A DNA stretch of 64,000 bases. It comes from Deltaproteobacteria bacterium. GTDB taxonomy: Bacteria > Desulfobacterota > Binatia > UBA1149 > JAJCZL01. The number at the start of each line of letters is the position of its first letter. The stretch's first letter is position 1. Of this stretch, positions 35,897 to 44,372 are shown piece after piece. The notes beneath the pieces were generated by a model, which saw nothing but the letters and a program-made list of their open reading frames with translations, had not been told where the DNA came from and searched no databases. Where the stretch lies: assembly GCA_029262415.1 (NCBI GenBank), contig JAJCZL010000033.1, positions 56,471-120,470 on the forward strand, written 5' to 3'. A program made the translations under genes and the position numbers.

Positions 35897-36913
35897 ATGT
35901 CTGCGCTCGAACCGCTGCAGATCGGGTCCATCCGCACGACGACCAACCTGGTTTTGTCGCCGATGTCGGGCGTCACCGATACTGCATTCCGCCGCCTCGT
36001 CCAGGCGTGCAGCGGTGATGCCGTAGGGTTACTGGTTAGCGAGTTCATAGCGGCCGAGGGCCTTAGCAGGGACGATGCAAAGACGTTACGGATGCTGCGG
36101 TTCCACGAAAGCGAGCGTCCGATTGCGATGCAAATATTCGGGGCCGATGTCGATCGAATGGTGCGTGCCGCCATGATGGTCGAAGAGGCCGGTGCCGAGA
36201 TCGTCGATATCAACTGCGGCTGTCCGGCGCCCAAGGTCGTCAAACGCGGCGGCGGCGCCGGACTCATGAAACAGCCCGACCGGCTGCGCGAGATTTTGCG
36301 CGCCGTGCGTGCGGCGGTATCGATTCCGCTCACATTGAAGATCCGTTCGGGATGGGATGACGAACACCTCAACGCGCTCGAATGCGCGAAGATTGCCGAA
36401 GGCGAGGGCGCAGCGATGCTCGCTGTCCACGGTCGTACCCGGCTACAACTCTACCGAGGCTCGGCCGACTGGGATGTTGTACGAATGTTGCACGGTGCAG
36501 TTTCGATCCCCGTCCTCGGCAGCGGAGACATCGTAACGCCCGCCGACCTCGCCCGGCGTATCGATGGCCGCTGCGCCGACGGCTATATGATCGGCCGCGG
36601 CGCCCTTGGAAATCCGTGGGTGTTCCGACAAGCGCGCGACTACCTCGAAGGCCGACCGGTCGCTCAACCAGACAGCGCCGGCCGGGTTGCTGCCATGCAA
36701 TTGTTCCGCGATTTTCTACGCGAAGACCTGCCCGAGAGGGCTTTTCTCGGCCGCTACCGAGGATTGGGCTGTCGGTTGGTCAAGTTCCTTCCCGGCGCCG
36801 CGCTTGCGCGGCAGGCGATCGGTGTTGCCGGGACCGCCGCAGCGATCGATCGCGTGGTCGAAGACTTCCTTCTCGGTGGCAGCAGCCCCGCGACCACGTC
36901 GGTGGCTGCATAA
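35897..36913 (+). CDS. dusB: tRNA-dihydrouridine synthase
   Basis: FMN enzyme that reduces uridine in tRNA D-loops. The 338-aa protein has the N-terminal barrel start LSPMSGVTDTAFRRL, catalytic Cys109 in NCGCPAPKVVKRGGG, VHGRTRLQLYRGSADW, and GSGDI and GRGALGNPWVF for FMN phosphate. The Dus subfamily (B) is by pattern. ATG 35897 is chosen; two upstream in-frame codons fall in the promoter spacer. Confidence 0.94.
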   Translation: MSALEPLQIGSIRTTTNLVLSPMSGVTDTAFRRLVQACSGDAVGLLVSEFIAAEGLSRDDAKTLRMLRFHESERPIAMQIFGADVDRMVRAAMMVEEAGAEIVDINCGCPAPKVVKRGGGAGLMKQPDRLREILRAVRAAVSIPLTLKIRSGWDDEHLNALECAKIAEGEGAAMLAVHGRTRLQLYRGSADWDVVRMLHGAVSIPVLGSGDIVTPADLARRIDGRCADGYMIGRGALGNPWVFRQARDYLEGRPVAQPDSAGRVAAMQLFRDFLREDLPERAFLGRYRGLGCRLVKFLPGAALARQAIGVAGTAAAIDRVVEDFLLGGSSPATTSVAA

Positions 36914-36914
36914 T
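36909..36914 (+). promoter_or_regulatory. -10-like hexamer before PTPS-family gene
   Basis: CATAAT lies six bases before ATG 36921; no Shine-Dalgarno separates them. No -35 match is evident upstream, inside the end of dusB. Confidence 0.3.
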
Positions 36915-36920
36915 AAACCG

Positions 36921-37424
36921 ATGGAAAGGACTACCTCGAGTTATGAAGTGTTCGTCAGCAAGGACGACTTCAAGTTCAATGCCGCGCACTTTATGGCGTA
37001 TCCGGGTTTTCGAGAGCGGCTCCACGGCCACAACTACCGTGTCTCAGTGCGGGTTCGCGGTGCCCTCGGCGAAGATGGTTATGTTGTCGACTTCGGTGAC
37101 ATCAAGAAGGCCACCAGAAGTATCTGTAGTGAGTTGAACGAACGAACGATCATTCCGATGAAGAGCGATTGCGTCGAAGTCAAAAGACGCGATGGTCAGA
37201 TCGGAATGCTCTGCGAGGACGGTTCGCGTTTCTCCGTGCCCGAATCCGACTGTGCGCTACTTCCGATCGTCCACTCATCGGCGGAGGAGATGGCAGCGTA
37301 TATATGCGCGCGGATTCTCGACTCGCTCGACGCTGTTCACCGAAGAAAGGTCGCGTTCATCGAAGTAGCGGTCGCCGAGGCACCATATCAAGAAGCACGG
37401 TACTCTACGGAGCTCGGCCGCTGA
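36921..37424 (+). CDS. 6-pyruvoyltetrahydropterin synthase-family protein (PTPS-III-like)
   Basis: 167-aa tunnel-fold enzyme acting on dihydroneopterin triphosphate. Zinc ligands are His23 in FNAAHF and His35, His37 in ERLHGHNY. The QueD-type Cys (C-x3-HGH) is absent; Glu32 three residues before HGH matches the E-x2-HGH pattern I recall for PTPS-III, which makes 6-hydroxymethyldihydropterin in folate synthesis. A long central loop (DCVEVKRRDGQIGMLCEDG) also differs from small QueD. The gene starts 7 bp after dusB. QueD remains the alternative. Confidence 0.8.
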   Translation: MERTTSSYEVFVSKDDFKFNAAHFMAYPGFRERLHGHNYRVSVRVRGALGEDGYVVDFGDIKKATRSICSELNERTIIPMKSDCVEVKRRDGQIGMLCEDGSRFSVPESDCALLPIVHSSAEEMAAYICARILDSLDAVHRRKVAFIEVAVAEAPYQEARYSTELGR

Positions 37425-37465
37425 GTAAGCGTATTCCCGGTGGAACCGATGCCCGCGGCGTGTGG

Positions 37466-37795
37466 ATGAAGCGCATCATGACGATAGTTGTCGGTTTCGC
37501 GCTGTTTACGGTCGGCGCTTGCTCTAAGCCGTTGCCTGAGCCGGAGAGTGTGGATGCGCAGCTTTACGCGTTGCGCTGCAACGGCTGCCACCCTGCATAC
37601 CAGCCATCGTTGATGACCGCAGCGATGTGGGGGGCGACGATCGACCGAATGGTCCAGCGCCAACTCCCGGCAGCCGGGACCAGGCTGGGTGTGCGCGAGC
37701 GAGAGATGATTGAAGCCTACCTTGCGCGCCACGCGCGCGGCTCCGTGCGCGCGGCAGAACCAGATACATTGGGTTTAGAAGGCGCGGGCCCGTAG
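37466..37795 (+). CDS. small c-type cytochrome lipoprotein
   Basis: 109 aa: signal peptide with a lipobox-like VGAC (Cys19), then a single haem motif CNGCH near residues 38-42, Met residues downstream as possible sixth ligand, and a helical ending. Probably a membrane-anchored periplasmic electron carrier. ATG 37466 is chosen because the signal peptide begins there. The 3' end overlaps the convergent aminopeptidase gene by 21 bp. Confidence 0.78.
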   Translation: MKRIMTIVVGFALFTVGACSKPLPEPESVDAQLYALRCNGCHPAYQPSLMTAAMWGATIDRMVQRQLPAAGTRLGVREREMIEAYLARHARGSVRAAEPDTLGLEGAGP

Positions 37796-39100
37796 GCTCT
37801 CGATCTCGCGTCGTTCTTTGATCGCGTCTGACGACAAGACGACGTGACCGTTGCCGCTGACGGCCACGTCGTCTTCGATGCGGATGCCGATGCCTCGGTA
37901 GTGTTCGGGCACATCGGCGTCTGCGCGAAAATACAGTCCCGGTTCGACCGTCAGCACCATGCCGGGAACCAGCGAGATCGGCCCGCCGCTGTCGTTGCGG
38001 TAACGGCCGACGTCGTGGACATCCATGCCGAGCCAGTGGCTGGTGCGGTGCATGTAGTAAGGCTTGTAGGCTTCGCTCTCGATACACGTGTCGGCGTCAC
38101 CGCTGAGGATGCCGAGTGAGATCAGCCCTTGGGTCAAGACTTTCAGCGCGGCGCGGTGGGGTGCATCAAACGGAGTGCCGGGTGCGACGGTGTCGATCGC
38201 TGCGTGTTGCGCTGCCAGTACGAGGTCGTAGAGATCCGCTTGGGCCGGGGTATAGGCCTTGCCTACAGGAAACGTCCTGGTGATATCGGCGCAATAGCCC
38301 CCGTATTCTCCACCGGCATCAACGAGTAGTAGTTCGCCGTCGCGCAGCGCGAACTCGTTACGCGTGTAGTGAAGCACTGTTGCGCGATCACCGCCGGCGG
38401 CAATGGTGCCGTAGGCGGGTCCCAGGCACCCGGATGCGCGAAAACGATACTCGACGATGGCTTGAACTTCGTACTCGTTCATCCCCGGGTGTGCACGTGC
38501 GAGCAACTCGTTGTGCCCCTGCGCACTAATTTCGGCGGCCTTGCGCATGAGTGCGAGTTCGGCTTCGCACTTGATCTGCCGCCATTCCGCCAACAGTGGC
38601 GCGGCATCGGCGAGCACCAAGGGCGCTCCTCCCTCGCGTGGCCGTTCTGCGTTTGCCTGGTGGACCATCTCGGCGACCTCTCGGTTGAGATTGTGGTCAC
38701 GCGAAAATCCGTAGTGAAGAGTGCGCGCGTGTTTCAGCGTCCGGCGTAGGGTCTCGAGCGCCACGTCGCCGGGGTAAGAGTGATCGGCACCGAAGGTATT
38801 CTTTGCGCCGTCGACGCCTACCCGCTTGCCGGTCCAGGTTTCGCTTTGCTCGCTACGCGGGCGGACGAACAGTGAAAATCCGTCGCAGTCGCTTCCACAC
38901 CGGCTGAGCATCAGCGACGCCGGCTCTTCGATGCCGCAGAGGTACCTGGTGTTGGTGTCGGGCCTGAACGCGTAGTGGACGTCGTTGGCGAACACCGCTT
39001 CCTCTGTAACGGGAATAAAGAGTACTGCCGAATCCAGCGCGTCGAGCACGCGTTGGCGGCGGGCCGCGAAAGTTGCAGGCGAGGGGCCGTTTAACGTCAT
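37775..39100 (-). CDS. pepP: Xaa-Pro aminopeptidase (aminopeptidase P)
   Basis: Dimetal peptidase releasing N-terminal residues before proline. The 441-aa protein has the N-terminal creatinase-like domain (RRQRVLDALDSAVLFIP) and the pita-bread domain with ligands in VDAGGEYGGYCADITRTFP, the HRTSHWLGMDVHDVG His, EPGLYF and GIRIEDD. ATG 39100; the in-frame extension to 39142 is not conserved in type. TAGCTT lies eight bases before the start. Confidence 0.95.
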   Translation of the reverse strand: MTLNGPSPATFAARRQRVLDALDSAVLFIPVTEEAVFANDVHYAFRPDTNTRYLCGIEEPASLMLSRCGSDCDGFSLFVRPRSEQSETWTGKRVGVDGAKNTFGADHSYPGDVALETLRRTLKHARTLHYGFSRDHNLNREVAEMVHQANAERPREGGAPLVLADAAPLLAEWRQIKCEAELALMRKAAEISAQGHNELLARAHPGMNEYEVQAIVEYRFRASGCLGPAYGTIAAGGDRATVLHYTRNEFALRDGELLLVDAGGEYGGYCADITRTFPVGKAYTPAQADLYDLVLAAQHAAIDTVAPGTPFDAPHRAALKVLTQGLISLGILSGDADTCIESEAYKPYYMHRTSHWLGMDVHDVGRYRNDSGGPISLVPGMVLTVEPGLYFRADADVPEHYRGIGIRIEDDVAVSGNGHVVLSSDAIKERREIESLRARAF

Positions 39101-39108
39101 GAAGTGTG

Positions 39109-39114
39109 AAGCTA
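39109..39114 (-). promoter_or_regulatory. -10-like hexamer before pepP
   Basis: TAGCTT on the minus strand, eight bases before ATG 39100, with no Shine-Dalgarno between. No convincing -35. Confidence 0.3.
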
Positions 39115-39168
39115 GCATACCCGGTGGGGGTTGCGCGAGCATCGTTTCCGGCGGACAGTAGCCTTCCG

Positions 39169-39531
39169 GTGAGCGACAAGGAAACCAGGCAGTGGGCGAT
39201 CGAGGGCTTTGTGGGGCGCCTCGACGAACTCAAGACCGTGCTTGGCGTGCGGGTCGGGCCGCGTGTGGAACGGGCGAAGTCTCAACTGATCGCAGCGCTT
39301 GCCGAACGCGACAAGGGCAACCGCGAAGCAGCGGTCCTCGGTGTCGCGCGTGCGATGGGCGAACTCGCGACGATGGGCGACGAGTTGGGTGCAGAAGAAG
39401 GCGCGCTCATGAGGATGGTCACCGCTGAGTTCGTCAAAGGGCTCGGGCGCGGTGACCAGGCGGCGGTGGAGGAGAACCTAAACCGAATTCAGAGCCGGGC
39501 TGGAACCCCGGAGAAAAGGGGGAACCGATGA
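39169..39531 (+). CDS. conserved-looking helical hypothetical protein
   Basis: 120 aa from GTG 39169 (VSDKETRQWAIEGFVGRLDE). It looks fully alpha-helical with charged residues, no signal or membrane segment. The stop overlaps the ArsC-like ATG (ATGA), which supports it being real. No family recognised. TAGCCT four bases upstream of the GTG is a weak promoter sign; in-frame codons back to 39106 exist. Confidence 0.65.
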   Translation: MSDKETRQWAIEGFVGRLDELKTVLGVRVGPRVERAKSQLIAALAERDKGNREAAVLGVARAMGELATMGDELGAEEGALMRMVTAEFVKGLGRGDQAAVEENLNRIQSRAGTPEKRGNR

Positions 39532-39875
39532 AACTCTACGGCAAGTCTACCTGCACCACATGCCGTGATGCCAAAGCGTACCTGAATAGCCTGGGGGCCG
39601 ACGTCGAGTGGCGCGACTACGGCAAGAAACCGCTCAGCGAAGTCGAACTCAAGAAGCTTGTCGGTCGCCGAGGGGTTGTTGAGTTCGTCAACCCGCGCAG
39701 CACGCCGTACCGCAATCTTGAACTCGACAGCAGCAAACTCCGCAAGCAAGAGACATTCGATCTGTTGCTCGAAGAAGTCAACTTGATGAAGCGTCCGATT
39801 CTCGTTGTCGGCAATGAAGTCGTTATCGGCTTCGACCGTGAGGCTTACAAAAGGCTCGCTTGCGGGCCGAAATAG
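39528..39875 (+). CDS. ArsC/Spx-family thioredoxin-fold protein
   Basis: 115-aa protein of the ArsC/Spx/YffB group. Redox motif Cys9-Thr-Thr-Cys12 in STCTTCRDAKAYL, then DYGKKPLSEVELKKLV, FVNPRSTPYRNL (Arg position typical of ArsC) and MKRPILVVGNEVVIGFD. Arsenate reduction cannot be concluded, since many relatives are redox or regulatory proteins. Coupled to the hypothetical gene before it. Confidence 0.87.
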   Translation: MKLYGKSTCTTCRDAKAYLNSLGADVEWRDYGKKPLSEVELKKLVGRRGVVEFVNPRSTPYRNLELDSSKLRKQETFDLLLEEVNLMKRPILVVGNEVVIGFDREAYKRLACGPK

Positions 39876-39887
39876 CGTGCTTAGAAT
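39860..39887 (+). promoter_or_regulatory. candidate leaderless promoter of htpX
   Basis: TTGCGG at 39860-39865, 16-nt spacer, TAGAAT at 39882-39887 and eight bases to ATG 39896. The -35 lies in the end of the ArsC-like gene. Confidence 0.45.
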
Positions 39888-39895
39888 GTCCGCTT

Positions 39896-40732
39896 ATGGG
39901 TAGCACGATGAAAACCGTGTTCCTGCTCGCGACGATGAGCGGGATCCTCTTAGCGTTGGGAGAACTGGCCGGTGGCCGCTCCGGTTTGATTGTCGCTTTT
40001 GTGTTTGCGCTGGTGATGAACGCGGGCTCTTACTGGTTCTCCGACAAGCTGGTTCTCAAGATGTACAGCGCTCGGGAGGTTGAGCCGGATCACCGCCTTT
40101 ACGGCATCGTGCAAAGTCTCGCGCAACGCGCCGCGCTTCCGATGCCGCGGGTCTATGAGTTGCCGAGCGAGTCCCCTAACGCGTTCGCGACCGGCCGCAA
40201 TCCCGAGCACGCCGCGGTCGCTGCGACCCAAGGGATAATGCGCCTTCTTGACGACCACGAACTCGAGGGCGTGATGGCACACGAACTCGCGCACGTACAG
40301 AATCGCGACATCCTCATCCAGTCAATCGCCGCGACGATTGGCGCCGCGATCATGATGATTGCGCGTATGGCGCAGTGGGGCGCCATGTTCGGCTACGGGC
40401 GTTCCGGCGACCGCCAGGGCGGCAATCCGATCGCGATAATCGCTATGGCACTTCTTGCGCCGATGGCTGCAATGGTTGTGCAGGCCGCGATTTCACGAGC
40501 ACGCGAGTTCGCCGCGGATGAAGGGGGCGCGCGCATTGCGGGTGATCCCTCGGGGCTCGCGCATGCGCTGCAGAAGATTTCGGGCGGGATTGAGCGTACC
40601 CCGATGGATGCAAACCCTGCCACCGCCCACCTCTTCATCGTGGCGCCGTTCTCAGGGCGCGGCATGATGTCTTTGTTCAGTACGCACCCATCCACAGAGG
40701 AACGGATCAGGCGGTTGATGTCGATCGGCTGA
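39896..40732 (+). CDS. htpX: membrane zinc metalloprotease HtpX
   Basis: Inner-membrane M48 protease for quality control of membrane proteins. Two N-terminal hydrophobic helices (about 6-50), zinc motif HELAHVQNRD, two further helices, and AREFAADEGGARIAG with the third zinc ligand. 278 aa from ATG 39896; ATG 39908 (MKTVFLLATMSG) is an alternative and closer to usual HtpX starts. Convergent with sppA. Confidence 0.95.
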   Translation: MGSTMKTVFLLATMSGILLALGELAGGRSGLIVAFVFALVMNAGSYWFSDKLVLKMYSAREVEPDHRLYGIVQSLAQRAALPMPRVYELPSESPNAFATGRNPEHAAVAATQGIMRLLDDHELEGVMAHELAHVQNRDILIQSIAATIGAAIMMIARMAQWGAMFGYGRSGDRQGGNPIAIIAMALLAPMAAMVVQAAISRAREFAADEGGARIAGDPSGLAHALQKISGGIERTPMDANPATAHLFIVAPFSGRGMMSLFSTHPSTEERIRRLMSIG

Positions 40733-40749
40733 GTGTTTGCGGACCCGCC

Positions 40750-42501
40750 TCAGCGAATAACCGGGCTCGGCGCGACCAGCGTGTAAACGCCCGGTTGGAG
40801 TTCTAGGAACGGCGCCGCTTCGATGATGCTTTGCCAGGCCTTCGGAACGATGGCTTGCGCTTTCACTGCACCGGCGTCCATCAGTTGGTCGGTCAGACCG
40901 CCGGGTTTGGGGAAGTAGACGGTCTCGACGCGATCCAGGTCCGCCACCCCGGCTTTGGACGCAGCGCGACGAACGGCGGCGCGAAGACCGCCGGTCTGGT
41001 CGGCGAGTCCGTTCTCGACCGCTTGGGTACCGGTCCAAACCCGGCCCTTTCCGAGTGAGTCGACGGCTTGGGTCTCCATGTTGCGGCCCTCCGAGACCCG
41101 CTGTGTAAACAACCGATAAATCGCTTCCATCTGGTCGCTGAGCAGGGCGGTCTCGGCGCGGTTCAAGCCTTTGGTGATGTCCATGAGCCGTGAGAACTTT
41201 CCACGGCTCAGCGACTCGTTGCCGATCCCGAGACGCCCAAGCAGCCCCGCGATGTTGGGCTTGTACATGACCACGCCGATCGAACCTGTCAGCGTCATAG
41301 GGTCGACCATGATCTCGTCGGCGGCGGCGGCGATGTAATAGCCGCCCGAAGCCGCGACGTTACCCATAGAGGCTATCACCGGCTTGTCGGTGCGCGTACG
41401 GCGCACGGCGTACCAAACTTCGTCGGCTGCGTGTGGTGATCCTCCCGGGCTGTCGATGCGCAACACAATTGCCTTGACCGAGGTATCCTGTGCCGCAGCT
41501 TGCAAAGCTTCAGACAGGGTGTGCGAACCTACGGTCTCACCCATGCCGGAGCTACGGCGGCTTTTGCCTGTCACCAAAACGCCTGCGGCATGGATGATGG
41601 CGACCTTGTCTCCGCCTCCGAGACCCAGCGATTCGCGCGGGATCCGCTGGTACTCTCGCTCGGTTACGAAGACAGCTGGTTTGTCGGCGCCGAGATCGTC
41701 GCGCAGCTGATCAAGAAACTTGACGCCGTCGGCGAGCCCCGCCTCGACGAAGGCCTCAGGCGAGAAGGGCCCCGACTCGATAATTTCTTCGAGTTCAGGG
41801 ATCGTCAACCCGCGTGTTTGCGCGAGCGTCGAAAGGAACTCGAGATTGACGTCGTCGAGCAGCGAGTTGGCCATGTCGTGATGCGCTTTCGACATCTGTC
41901 GCCGCGAAATCATGTCGCCGAAAGTTTTGTACTCGCCGATCTGTTGTACTTCCATCGCGATGTCTACTTTTTCCCAGAAGCCGCCGAGGAAGAGGTAGTG
42001 CGCGGAAAGGCCGTTCAAGAGGGAAGACGCGGCCGGGGGCATGTAGATCTCGTCGGCAGCCGAAGCCAGGTAATACTCTTGGTTGCCCCCGAAACTCTCG
42101 CCGTTGAGGAACGCAATGACTTTCTTGTCGGCGGCTCTAACCTCTGCGAGCGCGTCGCGTATCTCGCTTGCCTGACCCCAACCGGTAGCCAGCGCGCCGA
42201 TCTTGACGACGACACCGTCAATGCGCTTGTCGCGGGCTGCTTTTTCGAGATTGCTGAGTAGGTCCTCGAATCGCTTACGGTCCTCCAGTAGCCGCGTAAG
42301 GAGCCCCGGCGGGCCGCCCTCGGCGTAGGCGCCGCGTACGTCGACCAACAGGTAGCTGTTGTCGGCGATTGAGGGAGGTTTCCCGAGTGAGCGGATAAAG
42401 ACGAATACCAGCAGTGCAACAGCCGGCAGTAAGATCCAACGTTTTTTTATTCGCAAGCCTGCGCCTCCATCGGTTCCCGGGTTCGAGAGCACAGCCGCCA
42501 T
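40750..42501 (-). CDS. sppA: signal peptide peptidase SppA, 67-kDa type
   Basis: Inner-membrane serine-lysine protease that digests cleaved signal peptides. 583 aa with one N-terminal anchor (about 20-37) and two S49 domains. The general base Lys192 is in IGEYKTF of the first domain and nucleophile Ser385 in NVAASGGYY of the second; the spacing of 193 compares with 200 in E. coli. Divergent from the lipoate-ligase-fold gene. Confidence 0.95.
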   Translation of the reverse strand: MAAVLSNPGTDGGAGLRIKKRWILLPAVALLVFVFIRSLGKPPSIADNSYLLVDVRGAYAEGGPPGLLTRLLEDRKRFEDLLSNLEKAARDKRIDGVVVKIGALATGWGQASEIRDALAEVRAADKKVIAFLNGESFGGNQEYYLASAADEIYMPPAASSLLNGLSAHYLFLGGFWEKVDIAMEVQQIGEYKTFGDMISRRQMSKAHHDMANSLLDDVNLEFLSTLAQTRGLTIPELEEIIESGPFSPEAFVEAGLADGVKFLDQLRDDLGADKPAVFVTEREYQRIPRESLGLGGGDKVAIIHAAGVLVTGKSRRSSGMGETVGSHTLSEALQAAAQDTSVKAIVLRIDSPGGSPHAADEVWYAVRRTRTDKPVIASMGNVAASGGYYIAAAADEIMVDPMTLTGSIGVVMYKPNIAGLLGRLGIGNESLSRGKFSRLMDITKGLNRAETALLSDQMEAIYRLFTQRVSEGRNMETQAVDSLGKGRVWTGTQAVENGLADQTGGLRAAVRRAASKAGVADLDRVETVYFPKPGGLTDQLMDAGAVKAQAIVPKAWQSIIEAAPFLELQPGVYTLVAPSPVIR

Positions 42502-42550
42502 GGTATCACGCTCCGGCTCGCCGGGGCACGCGAGTGTTGCGCGTGCGTGC

Positions 42551-42556
42551 TAGGCT
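42551..42556 (+). promoter_or_regulatory. -10-like hexamer before lipoate-ligase-fold gene
   Basis: TAGGCT, seven bases before ATG 42564, no Shine-Dalgarno between and no -35 match 17 bp upstream. Confidence 0.35.
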
Positions 42557-42563
42557 GCCGGTC

Positions 42564-43604
42564 ATGCGCGATCTTCTCGTTTGCGTCGATGCTGAGGTAG
42601 ACGCCGAGCGGGCTTTCACCCGCGACCAGGCAGCAGTCGCGAGGACCGTCGAGGACGGCAGCGCACGCCTGAGGATTTGCACGCGGTCTGCTCCCGCCAT
42701 CGCGTTCGGCAGATTCCATCGGATGCCGGCCCCGGTGCTCGGTAGCGCGAGCGGCTGCGAGCGACGTCTGACCGGTGGAAGGGCGGTGGCGGTCGGCCCC
42801 GGTGTCCTTGGCCTGACACTGATCACTCCGACGGTAGACTGGCTGGATCCGGCTTGCGCCCCTCTGCGACCCGATCAAGTTCTCAACAGAGCGCTACGGC
42901 CGGTGCTTTCGCTTTGCAGACGTACCGGGATCGACGCATTTTATCCCGGCCGCGATTTGGTCACCGCCAACGGTCGTCCTCTCGCTCACGCGTCGTTCAC
43001 CGTGACTGCCGACGGCGTCGCAGTGGTCGAAGCCCACCTAGCCCTTGACGATACCTTTGCACGCTTCGAATCGTTGTTGGGCGCTGCGGATCCCGATGGG
43101 GTCGCCGCCGTAGCACGCGCGCAATACGCCGGTGCAGTTTCGTTCGAAGAGGCAGGAGCTAGTGTTTCTTTTCCTGGACTACAGGCCTGGGCTGATGCGC
43201 TCTCACCGTACTTCGAAGCCCACTTTGGATGCGTGGTGCGACCGCTGCACGATGAGACGGTGGAGATCGATGCGGCCAAAGTGGGCGGGGCGTCTGCGCA
43301 TTGCGCGTTCCTAGCGGAACGGGGTGCGGTTAGGTCGGGTGATTCGTGTGCCGTAGCCGAGTCGATGCTCGGGGCCGTAGAAGTCAGCGCACGGATCGAA
43401 AACGGCTGTATGTACGATCTAGTTGTCGCGGGCGATCTGATCGCTCCGTTCCACACTCTCGATGCGATCTCAGAGTGCTGCCAGGGGCAGCCCTTGCGTG
43501 CGCCGGCGGTTCGTAGAGCGCTGGTGCGCGCGTTTACCCGTAGCCGCAGCTTTGTGCTGGGCTACAACGACTTCGACGGGCTGATCATGCGGCTGTGTGC
43601 TTAG
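42564..43604 (+). CDS. lipoate-protein ligase-fold protein lacking the usual catalytic Lys
   Basis: 346-aa protein of the biotin/lipoate ligase superfamily: RRLTGGRAVAVGPGVLGLTL (67-86) corresponds to the RR-x2-GGGAV lipoate site, and GRDLVTANGRPLAHASF (129-145) to the DLVVNGRKI-GSA loop. There the catalytic Lys is Pro139, and the third Gly of the first motif is Arg. The C-terminal accessory domain (ESMLGAVEVSARIENGCMYDLV) is present. Possibly a scavenging, transferase or inactive relative. Alone on its strand beside a HIT gene. Confidence 0.75.
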   Translation: MRDLLVCVDAEVDAERAFTRDQAAVARTVEDGSARLRICTRSAPAIAFGRFHRMPAPVLGSASGCERRLTGGRAVAVGPGVLGLTLITPTVDWLDPACAPLRPDQVLNRALRPVLSLCRRTGIDAFYPGRDLVTANGRPLAHASFTVTADGVAVVEAHLALDDTFARFESLLGAADPDGVAAVARAQYAGAVSFEEAGASVSFPGLQAWADALSPYFEAHFGCVVRPLHDETVEIDAAKVGGASAHCAFLAERGAVRSGDSCAVAESMLGAVEVSARIENGCMYDLVVAGDLIAPFHTLDAISECCQGQPLRAPAVRRALVRAFTRSRSFVLGYNDFDGLIMRLCA

Positions 43605-43646
43605 GAATTTTGCGTGGGCGGGCGGGGCGTGGCATCAACGGGCTCT

Positions 43647-43997
43647 ATGAGCGCCCAGGATTGCCTATTCTGTAAGATGACCAAGGGCGAGATTCCAGCC
43701 GAAGTCGTCCACGACGACGGTGAGGTATTCGCGTTCAAGGATATCCACCCAGCAGCACCGACCCACCTGTTGGTGATTCCCTACAAGCACGTCGAGACTC
43801 TTCTCGAGTTTGAACGGGACGACGAGGCGCTGATCGGCCGCATGGTTACCGTGGCGACCAAGCTCGCGCGTGAGGCAGGCATTGGGGAGTCGGGCTACCG
43901 ACTGGTCGCCAACTGTAACCGTGACGGCGGACAGAGTGTTTACCACGTTCATTTTCACGTCCTTGGCGGTCGCCGATTCGGATGGCCTCCGGACTGA
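43647..43997 (+). CDS. HIT-family nucleotide hydrolase
   Basis: 116-aa HINT-type protein hydrolysing nucleoside phosphoramidates. Zinc-type Cys6-x2-Cys9 (DCLFC), HLLVIPYKHVETL and the histidine triad HVHFHVLGG with nucleophile His102. ATG 43647 is chosen over GTG 43614 because it gives the usual start. It lies 42 nt after the lipoate-ligase-fold gene. Confidence 0.93.
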   Translation: MSAQDCLFCKMTKGEIPAEVVHDDGEVFAFKDIHPAAPTHLLVIPYKHVETLLEFERDDEALIGRMVTVATKLAREAGIGESGYRLVANCNRDGGQSVYHVHFHVLGGRRFGWPPD

Positions 43998-44063
43998 ACC
44001 CCATGCCTCGTGCCCTACAACGATGAGATTGTCCCGGACGGAGACGGAGACTAGACCGAGACT

Positions 44064-44306
44064 ATGAGAGACCCCGACGACGTAAGCGCATACCTGCTCT
44101 CACAGATCGATGACGGGCATATCCGTCTGGTCGCGCTCCTGAGCGAACGGCTTCGCGAAGCCGATGACGATTCACTTGAAAAATACTTGGCTATACTGGG
44201 TAAGTTGCTCGGCAAACTCGATCAACGCGACAAAAAGCTCAAGCGCATCGGTAAAGAAATGATGGCCGAAACCGCGGCGTTGATCTTGGCCGAGTTGGCC
44301 GACTGA
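44064..44306 (+). CDS. small helical protein, function unknown
   Basis: 80 aa (MRDPDDVSAYLLSQIDDGHI...), predicted two long amphipathic helices rich in Leu, Lys, Asp; no signal, no Cys. ATG 44064 has TAGACC six bases upstream and no Shine-Dalgarno. A GC hairpin follows the stop, supporting a transcription unit. No family recognised. Confidence 0.6.
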   Translation: MRDPDDVSAYLLSQIDDGHIRLVALLSERLREADDDSLEKYLAILGKLLGKLDQRDKKLKRIGKEMMAETAALILAELAD

Positions 44307-44311
44307 TCGCG

Positions 44312-44336
44312 GCCCGCCGGGGCCGACCCGGCGGGC
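44312..44336. terminator. GC-rich hairpin between convergent genes
   Basis: 10-bp perfect stem (44312-44321 with 44327-44336) and GCCGA loop, between the small protein stop and the hsp20 stop. No long U-tract, but the position suits a shared terminator. Confidence 0.55.
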
Positions 44337-44372
44337 GCTTCGACATCGAACCGAGCGCTCGGGGGAGAGAAC

